In this document: in pieces, positions 57,401 through 64,000 of the stretch
How the letters are laid out: each line of letters opens with the position of its first letter
How positions within the stretch are numbered: the first letter of the stretch is position 1
Origin: Bolinopsis microptera
Lineage: Eukaryota; Ctenophora; Tentaculata; Lobata; Bolinopsidae
Assembly (NCBI RefSeq): GCF_026151205.1
Contig: NC_087076.1
Location: 8,534,902-8,598,901, forward strand
Length of the DNA stretch: 64,000 nucleotides
Direction of reading: 5' to 3'
Program-made: the position numbers and the translations under genes
The notes under the pieces: model-generated
The model's input: the letters and a program-made list of their open reading frames with translations, nothing else
Told to the model about the DNA's origin: nothing
Databases searched by the model: none

Positions 57401-60400
57401 AGAAAGTCCTTCTTTTGCAGATAATAGTTGCTCCTGTAGTTTTATAACTTGGTCCTGCAGCTGTATCATACCAGACTGATACTGACTAACGTGTACCCTC
57501 TGATTTATGATCATGTTATGCTGTCTCTCAATGAGCTGCATGGCTTGCAAAAACTTTGCCGCTAAATCCCCCTTGTTACCAATTTTGTTCACGCTCTCAT
57601 GATTTAGTTCTTGAACACAATCGACTTTACACTGTTTCACGGTATCAAGTAGGAACTTTTGTCCATCGGTCTCTACTAAGTCAAATTTGAAACGTTCTGC
57701 TACTGTCGGCATATCGTTGATCAGTTATACACAGTGTATAGTATCCGTAAAACAAGCTGTAGCTGCGAGTATGAGATAGTTGTTGAGATGATAAGCGCTG
57801 CTGATAACAGAGGCTTAAGCGTGTATAACTGCACTGGAGTTGTTTAGATGTTGCCCAACTGTTGCAATTATACATCAGTATTGAAACGACTTGTGCTTCA
57901 TATATCTTGAGTCGAGTCTTCAAGGGTATACGTCTACCTTGTTCCCAGACTTTTTTGTAGTTCTGAAAAGCAATGTTAGCAAGTATACATCGTCTCTTGA
58001 CATCTTCGATGCTACACAACTTAGAGCCTAAAGAGATAGATGACCTCCAAGGTTCTCTACCTCTGAGTGTCTCTCCTTTGTTATCAACCTCGTTCTTGCC
58101 GGCCAGATAGAAGTGGGTGAACTCGGTTTTTGACTCATTGACAAAAAGATTCCACTCTTCCAATATCTCTTTACATATTGGCAACAAAGACTCCAAATTG
58201 CTTTTATCCTCATCAGTAAAATCAACATCATCTGCGTACTCCCACTCGAGGGGTAACAGATTCTCAGCTATGGGAGGGTTAGGTCTTAGATAGGACATAA
58301 CAGCACGCAGGTGGTAAAGTGCTGCTGCCAGATATAGAGTGAACAAGTTTCCAGACAAACTGTCGCCTTGAAAAGCTCCAATCGTGACAATAAACTCTCC
58401 CGATATTGTTGAGTTCACTTTGATCTTCAGTTTAGTATTTGCGAGCAAATACCTTACCAGTCGAATGTCATCCTCACTACAACCAGCATCAGCTAAAATG
58501 TCAAGTAATACCGACCTCTTTATGGTATCAAAAGCAGAGGACATGTCAATGCCCATCTTATGAAGAGACCAGCGTTTTTCCTTGACAACTGACACTAGTA
58601 TTCGCTGGGTCCAAACGATATTTGCACAACTATGGCCAGGTTTATAGGCATTCTGCCAAGGACCAGTGTACTGAGATACTTGCCTTTGGATGCGCTTTAA
58701 GACTATCATGGACAATATCTTTCTAGTACCGTTTAGTAGGCAAAGTGGGCGCAAACTCTTAGGGGGGCCTAGTGGCTTTCCAGGTTTTTGGAGCGGAGTA
58801 AGGTATCCCTCTGTGAAAGAAGGTACATGTTCATGGAGCTCAAAGGATCGATTAGTAAGTTGTGCAAATGTGGAAAAAAAGATTTCAGGAGAGTGTTTGA
58901 GGAACTCGTTTGGGATCCCATCTGGTCCAACAGCTTTACCGTTCTTGAGTTTCTTGGCCGCAAGCTCAACTTCAAACGCTGTAATGGGGTTTTGAAGGGG
59001 CCTAGGGTTACCTGTGAACGGTTCTAGTGGTGGTTCACTGTCAGGTCCAGTGTAGTGTTCTTCAAAGTACTGGCGAATGATTTCAGCCTTGTCTCGTTCA
59101 TTATCTACCAGTTGGTTGTCAGTGTTGAAAACAGACACAGAGCCTGCACCCGTTTTCTGTTTGCCTGATAGTTGACGAGCAGCTTCAAACATTCTCCGTC
59201 CTTCGTCTATGGTGGCTATAGAGTCAGCTAGGCTGTTTGCTAACTCAACTCTCAATGTTTTCAACCGTTTAGTAATGTCGTTTGAGAGCCTGTTGATTTT
59301 AGCTCTGAGAGCTGTCCTGTCTCTGTATTCGTTGTTATTCAGTTGTTGTAAAAGTTGTTTTCTTTCTTCAGACATGCTAACAACTTGACTGTCAGAGGAA
59401 TGATTCCTCTTTCGCTGTGGCTCGCGAAAACCCACAGTGGAAACAGCAGCTTCTTTAACTACACCAAAAAGCATATCAAATTGCTGTTCCGTGTTATTGG
59501 AGGTAAAGTCAGGATCTGATACCGTTTGCTCAAGTTTCTGATGAAGTTCTTGCTGATATTGTTGTTGAGCTTGTTTGCTTCCAATCAAGGTTGTTGTGTT
59601 ATAACTCTTCTGAAATGCTCTGCTCTCCCTGTACAAATTGAAGCGCTGCGAAAAATCTGCCTTGGCAACAACAAGTTTGTGGTCACTGCGGTGCTTTGTA
59701 CCTGCATATGACCTGGCATCAGTTAGCAGTGCCTTGCTTCTGGACTTGCAGAGTATGAAGTCAATCTGTTGGAAATAAGGTTTACTTTTCCTGGTTGCTC
59801 GATCCCGAATCCAACCAGTCCGTGTGGTAATGTGTCTGCTGCTATGGGAGAATGAAGTGTTGAAAAGAAACTGTCGTCTAATTAGGTCTTGCGAGTGTGG
59901 CAACTAAAATACACCGCAATATCAAGCGGGCAGGGTGTTATTTTCAGTGATATCCGATACCAACTTCATTGTACAGCATTAACGATGTATTGTAATGTTT
60001 CATTTACAGGTGCCCCAACTGCTGTGAAATCCTTCAGAACTGTACTGCCCGCTTCTTCTAAGAATGTTTACTACCGGGACGACATTGGCAACATTTCCAC
60101 CAGTAATCTTAGGTTTGTTCCTATTTACAAGCGACATTTGAGTGATGAGTATTTATGTTACCCCTATTTTTCTTGACGTTTCCAAAGTTCAGTTTACAAA
60201 ATCAAATGATTGTCACTCTTTATTAAACTATTAGACGTCTTCTCATATATCTATACTGTATATCGAAGAGTTCTGAAACCTGAACTGGGTCAGCCAGACT
60301 AGTTTAGGATTGCTCCTAGCTGAAAATATGACGTGTTAAAAACCAGGCAGTCACTTACTTTACACTAGTTAGGGTAATGTAACCCAATTCCAATTACATC

Positions 60401-63055
60401 AGTGGTCATAAAAACTATCGCAATATTCCAGCAATAAGAAAACATATAATTCGACTCTGACCATTTTTAACTTTTCAGAGAGACAGAGGACGCAAACGAG
60501 CTGGAGATCAGGCCACGTTTCCCTCTGTTTGGAGGATGGCAGACAAAATACTATATCGGTTACAGTGTCCCTAGCTACGAGATGTTGTCTCACAGCGGGC
60601 AGAACTATAAGTTAGAGTTTCCTTTTGTGGATCACAGTTACGATAACCTCGTTATTGATGAGGCTGAAGTCAGTGTTATTCTACCAGAGGGTGCTAGGTC
60701 AGTGACATTGGTTCTCAGAACATTTGCTTCTTTTTTACAGATTCGATAGTAAAATTCGAATGTTCTGTTCCTTCACTTTGGGCGATTGAATAAGATACAA
60801 ATATTATAGTGCACTTTTAGTGACATTGGAACTTTCAGTGAATTTGAGATAGTGTACCCCAACTATGAAATAGTCCGTGAAGCTGACGGTAAAGTTAAGA
60901 CATATCTAGATACCTTTGGCAGACCAGTCCTTACTTTTAAAGCTAAAAACTTGGAGGAGAATCACATAAAGAATATTGAGGTGAGTTGGTGTTATTTGAT
61001 TCTAAAGTTTTGAAAACTTGTATACGATATCAAACACAAGAATATATTTCGAACAGAATGTATGGTCTCTGTTTTCAGATAAGAAGGCAGCTTGGTCTCA
61101 TTGCATCACGAATAAATCTTTCGCCTTTTACTAAAGATTTCCGTGCAGTGGGGCAACATTACAAGCATTTATATTTTTCTGTAGTCCTCTCAGAGGACAC
61201 ACCTTTAAAATGACTTAACATTGAGTTTCGCGAGTGTACGTAATTTGCGGTAACTGCAATCCACCCTTCATTTGTGCATAAGAAAGCAGCAACCATTGTG
61301 GAACAAACTTACTTTCTTTCAAATCTTTCATCGCAATTCTCAAGCTAATCGTGAAGTTGGAACTCCAAGGTTTCCTCGAATCTATCTCGACAATAACAAA
61401 GGGGATTCGACTTACCCATTTGGTAGACAAGTTTGCGCTTGATAAAGAGATATATCGGCCCTGTCAACTGAAATATGCAGTGAATGATGTTCAGCTCAAC
61501 ATTAACTCTCTAGTTATCTTATCTGAATTATAAAATGCAAGTCGGGTTACATCTGTCTCCGCTTGGGTTCGATGTGACGAGATAAAGGAACAGTGGAACA
61601 CGTCACAACAAAATACTGGAACCACCGCTGCTCTGCCCCACGTCACAATTTTGCGCGTTTGCATTGTTATTTGGAACGCGCGGCTCTTTGAATGAGTGTC
61701 GGGATATATTTTAAGTTCAGAAAAGGGAAATTTACGTGTCACAAAATGGCGCGCATTATTATACACCTGAACTAAATACGATAAGTAACGTTAACGTGAC
61801 GTAGATTCTAGGAAAAATATCATAAGTCCATTTTATAATGGGCTGAATTCCAAGTCTTGAAGTTTTGACTGTCACAACTCACATTATATTATTTCAGATC
61901 TACTACAAGTTCAATCCAATAATGTTGCTGCAAGAGCCTCTGCTCGTGGTCATTGCCTTCATGGTTATATTCGCTAGTGTTATCATTATCGTTCGACTGG
62001 ACTTCTCTATATCTGTGGTAGGTGTTTATGTATTGTGTCACATTCAGTTTCACAACTAAGATATAGATATTTTCCTCATGAGTACACATTTGTAATCATT
62101 TTAAGAACTAAAGACAGTTCACAAAATTGACAATGTACTCAATCAATCCAAATTTATCTGGTGACATGGTTGAACATTTTCAATTTCAACAGGACGAGAA
62201 CAAAGAGGCTCGACAGAGGGTTGCTTATCTAGTAGAGGAATTATTCGCCACCACCGGAAAAGTAAAGAGCAGCGTTTCGGATGAAACCTGTGAACTGTTG
62301 GCCGCCGTGAAAGCCAAGAAAGACGGCAAACACTTTAAGAACGTCAAGAAGGAGATTGATGCAGTGTACAAAACTTTGACCGACGAGGCCACGGCTGTTT
62401 GCGTAAGTTTTTCAACTATTGAAGGTTATCGTTAGATTTAGCGATAGATTTAAATATAAAATAGGCACTGCTGTGTATGATCAAATACGTACATCTCAGT
62501 GCGGATTTAAAGACTTAATATTAATCCCAGAGAGATAAAGCTCCTCAAATAACCATCATTATCTTCCAGAAGAAGATTGTCACTCTATCTCCTTCCCTGT
62601 CGGACAGAGTCGCTGATTTTACTCGTCGTGAGGGAGACAGAAAAGCCCTGCTTGCTAGTATTTCCGGTCTTGCCGAAAAGGTGGGACTCACAGATAATTT
62701 GTCTGCAGTTATTCTCAAGTTGTTTTCACGACTTGTTCTAGTTCATTTACATTCTTTCGCATAGACTCGACCAATGTACCAATAATACCAATAATACCAT
62801 ATCGACCCCCAGTTTTTTATTTCCTTTCATGCGTAACTTTACCAATAATTACGACCGTATACAGCACTTTGACCGAAATATTTCCTTGGCTTAAATTGAA
62901 GATAAGAATGTACCTTCTCTCAGAATAATAATCCATCTCTTCAGGTATTGGGAGATAAGATTAGTAAGACGACTTGCACCGAGCAAGAAAATAACCTCCT
63001 GGCTAAGCTGTACGCCGCTCAAACCGCTATTGAGGACTCTCTCGCCGCTTTATAA
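51466..63055 (+). CDS. RPN1: Ribophorin I, oligosaccharyltransferase subunit, 12 exons
   Basis: Subunit of the ER oligosaccharyltransferase, which N-glycosylates nascent chains beside the Sec61 channel. Exons: 51466-51567, 53931-54079, 54344-54531, 54681-54865, 55300-55408, 60010-60112, 60479-60697, 60821-60980, 61898-62017, 62193-62402, 62570-62680, 62945-63055. All borders are GT-AG and phases match, giving 588 residues (human 607). Exon 1 is a signal peptide ([16 protein letters not shown]). Conserved luminal blocks include [16 protein letters not shown] and [18 protein letters not shown]. Exon 9 holds the membrane helix ([19 protein letters not shown]), and exons 10-12 the cytosolic helical tail. 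ATTAAA at 63107-63112 is a likely poly(A) signal. Introns 1 and 5 are swollen by transposons; the coding frame is intact. Confidence 0.97.
51807..53889 (+). mobile_element. 2.08-kb DNA transposon in RPN1 intron 1, 8-bp target duplication
   Basis: The ends are inverted repeats: left GGGGGTAATGCAACGACC, right the complement of GGGGGTGATGCAACGACC. TTTAAGGT flanks both sides (51799-51806, 53890-53897). Just inside each end, in direct orientation, lies a block with a hairpin (AATGTCAGT...ACTGACATT) and a TCATTAATGG tandem array (51865-51918 and 53793-53874). It carries one long ORF. The duplication length fits P, hAT or Merlin superfamilies. Confidence 0.88.
52006..53571 (+). CDS. Transposase-like protein of the RPN1-intron transposon
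   Basis: The frame is open from 52006 (after a stop) to TAA at 53569-53571, about 520 residues. The first in-frame ATG is at about 52105, so the start is uncertain and an N-terminal DNA-binding part may be lost. A conserved-looking helical region covers about residues 70-260 of the frame, ending [16 protein letters not shown]. This recalls the C-terminal part of P/THAP9-type transposases, but I do not see a complete DDE triad with confidence. An acidic stretch ([20 protein letters not shown]) precedes a basic region (KSRRKRFFG) and a C-terminal domain I do not recognise. Function is inferred from its transposon setting. Confidence 0.65.
   Translation, partial: VNTDERIKTASQSELSKLEYPPVFYFNKTGDFPMQDICHELKKLVNCLHYLSTRFIIMADSDSIEDTKFTLNWGMILKLATESEEFRDSVSLTTLQHSDRQNPQCAAELTTKWDVLKQAGFLSLSAYLKAGFLLLAAFYDKSLTVSERAENAWTVFTFFTLWGEHSKKLNTSENFITRESFKDLISAANGLVLYFVDLICNHPKAPVVPWFLSSDQNEQLFARIRVGRHSGRRTQIDSTRVPEAMGRYNRLLEVENTLDVECGTSVHKTAHTRGKTLFRSEWSKHPEKKIAVDFGGSVKMSNLIIQSLKRGSKIGEELFVSSSSHGSSYLSGDNGNVISERRRSLQFPLSYGSEQQSDDESDHESEDNFSDYEDEELVDSSTKVVTKYCNQGKTNFGAKSRRKRFFGLALDTSIGLYRPVCKGLAEPELCNAQEVQVGGTITGILITGKDEKRRRTVVQGKVLSISVKTSKASQRKGNARSGERRPAVAICIEHDMSSQCWVKTQDGSIISLDWENVVVMV
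55700..55882 (+). repeat. Intronic repeat copy 1 (shared by RPN1 introns 5 and 8)
   Basis: The block from about 55772 to 55882 is nearly identical to 61090-61200, same orientation; similarity fades upstream. Both copies can encode [20 protein letters not shown] followed by [16 protein letters not shown], with one Gln/Arg difference. Flanks differ after ACACC. The source is unknown; a mobile-element fragment is likely. Confidence 0.75.
56523..57844 (-). mobile_element. ORF1-only retroelement copy inserted in LINE-D
   Basis: About 1.3 kb interrupts the LINE-D polymerase between KQLQ and [10 protein letters not shown]. On the minus strand it has a leader of about 130 bp, an intact ORF1 and about 310 bp of AT-rich 3' sequence ending ATCAATCAATC. 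There is no polymerase. The possible target duplication (CTCCAG/CTTCAA) is too weak to claim. Confidence 0.7.
56837..57712 (-). CDS. LINE ORF1-type RNA-binding protein, intact
   Basis: 291 residues with ATG. Residues about 75-110 form a coiled coil ([19 protein letters not shown]). Residues about 165-265 have the pattern of LINE ORF1 RNA-recognition domains ([58 protein letters not shown]). ORF1 proteins of this type bind element RNA and act as chaperones. Its start overlaps the end of the LINE-D frame by chance of insertion. It lies downstream of a reverse transcriptase, the reverse of normal order, which is explained by insertion. Confidence 0.8.
   Translation of the reverse strand: MPTVAERFKFDLVETDGQKFLLDTVKQCKVDCVQELNHESVNKIGNKGDLAAKFLQAMQLIERQHNMIINQRVHVSQYQSGMIQLQDQVIKLQEQLLSAKEGLSKAIEFNEHLKTEFFEGVQKEVSSVKQSFSDVVKSGSIENSAAISTESIKSVAKQIALEEELGRNIMVFGLCEEVNEEINTKVAEVLESLGEKPRVEACRIGKKSPSAARPVKVSFSSSSIVQQILKKSSKLCGTERFKRVFLAPDRTAEERAQRKELVLELKRRAGIEKDKKLFIREGKICSLERQK
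61020..61205 (+). repeat. Intronic repeat copy 2 (RPN1 intron 8)
   Basis: Partner of 55772-55882; the near-identical core is 61090-61200. The intron (60981-61897) otherwise shows no gene. Confidence 0.75.
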
Positions 63056-64000
63056 CTTATTATACACCTTAAATTATAATGACCTTGTCATATCCATTAT
63101 GATATAATTAAAGTAACGCTTTTAATGTGCTGAAGATATTTGTTTAACAGACTCGGTAGCGATTGTTCGATTTGCTGTGCGTTTGGTTAGGTTGAAGTAT
63201 GACAGATCATGAATATTGGAAAGTTCACAAATATTGTCATTTACAGTCTCCACAGGATGTGTCCAGGTGATAATTTGCCACCGAGTGGGTTCAAAAATTT
63301 ACTATGTCACCAATATGTTGTTGTGAAACCTTTTTAATCTAAATCTATGAACTTAAAGACAAATTGGGTAGCTGAATCTAAAACCTGTGCCCTCTACAAT
63401 GTGTATCTGTGTGAGATGATGTTTGTGAACGTTTCGGTATAGTGAGTGTTTGGGCTCGTGCTCGTTTTATTTTATACAAAATTATTTTTGTGAGCAATGC
63501 AAATTATTTTATGACAACTATGTTGTGTTTGTTTTCATACTTATATTTATTGCTTTTGAAAGTTGATCAGAGATGATTTGCCTCTAAAGATTAGAGCAGT
63601 CTTTAAATGTGTGAGGCTTTACAATTTTACGTTTGATACTCGAGTCTTGGATCTTTTCACAAACCTTTGATTTTGTAAGTGTGAGAATTAGTGAGTGTTA
63701 AAAACATTGAGCATAGAACCACATTTCATTATCATTCATTATGTAGGAATGAAAATAACTTAAATGAAATATTCATATATTTGATTTTCAAGTTGCTCCA
63801 AATACTAAAACCGCTCGAGTGCTTCTTGTCTTTTTAATCTCATCTAAAACCTACAAGCTGCATATGTTCCAAAGAACGTTCAACAGCATTTTAATCAACG
63901 GAGAGCTAGTCACGTGACACACTAACTCTGTAGATAAGTTGTCACTCCTCTAACAAACAAGACCTGACTTGACCGGTTAAGAAGATTGACTTAACAAGCA
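63056..64000. other. Downstream flank of RPN1
   Basis: 3' UTR with ATTAAA at 63107-63112, then AT-rich DNA. No further gene is recognisable before the window ends. Confidence 0.5.

Larger units (their letters stand above)
56139..59905 (-). pseudogene. RTE-like LINE (LINE-D), 5'-truncated and split, antisense in RPN1 intron 5
   Basis: Read on the minus strand. From 59903: the end of the endonuclease ([35 protein letters not shown]), then reverse transcriptase motifs [79 protein letters not shown] and [10 protein letters not shown]. The frame continues to [10 protein letters not shown] at about 57845, where foreign DNA enters. It resumes at 56522 ([20 protein letters not shown]) and ends at 56139. 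The 5' end, including most of the endonuclease, is missing. The copy is inactive through truncation and insertion, but the catalytic YADD frame is open. Confidence 0.85.

Noticed and set aside
57681-57844. Last ~50 residues of the 740-residue LINE-D frame as a true polymerase C-terminus
   Set aside because: The real C-terminus resumes at 56522; these residues are read-through into the inserted ORF1 element.
56837-59903. A LINE with reversed gene order (polymerase before ORF1)
   Set aside because: The polymerase frame continues beyond the ORF1 region, so ORF1 belongs to an insertion.

Overview
The window is animal nuclear DNA: AT-rich, with many short GT-AG introns and a heavy load of non-LTR retrotransposons, small DNA transposons and tandem repeats. 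Three host genes can be read. They are an ABCA-family lipid transporter on the minus strand (7400-34433), two tandem copies of SEC61G (49396-49602 and 50673-50879), and RPN1/ribophorin I on the plus strand (51466-63055). LINEs with PHD-finger or SGNH-esterase ORF1 proteins and RTE-type elements are typical of early-branching metazoans such as cnidarians, but the species cannot be fixed from the sequence.

Layout. 155-4793: decayed PHD-type LINE, broken by a tRNA-like SINE insertion and followed by a tRNA-Gly-derived SINE (4795-5168). 5160-7400: GC-rich dispersed repeat modules and a foldback element. 7400-34433: the ABCA gene, assembled here as 42 exons (about 1,842 residues if one missing base is supplied). 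Its introns hold an 860-bp CT tract, a TA-flanked inverted-repeat transposon, LINE pieces, an 11-bp minisatellite abutting a splice donor, and E-box arrays. 34434-42355: retroelement fragments, an inverted-repeat block with an 849-bp tandem duplication, and LINE tails. 42356-48850: a 6.5-kb inverted-repeat element with an 8-bp target duplication. Inside it lies a pyrimidine-rich array, and inside that a LINE with an intact 1,134-residue ORF2. 49396-63055: SEC61G, SEC61G and RPN1.

Biology. SEC61G encodes the gamma subunit of the ER translocon and RPN1 encodes a subunit of the oligosaccharyltransferase that docks at the translocon. Genes for two parts of one membrane machine therefore sit side by side in one orientation. 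RPN1 intron 1 carries a 2.08-kb transposon with a transposase-like ORF and an 8-bp duplication. Intron 5 carries an antisense RTE-like LINE that is itself split by an ORF1-only insertion. The ABCA gene looks normal everywhere except its second ATPase domain, where three single-base indels break the frame; these could be assembly errors or real decay.

The most unusual architecture is the nested series at 42-49 kb: retroelement, then GGGGG-ended DNA transposon, then (CCTCCTCAGT)-type array, then LINE. The same GGGGGT terminus and 8-bp duplication recur in RPN1 intron 1, which suggests a transposon group with subterminal tandem repeats.
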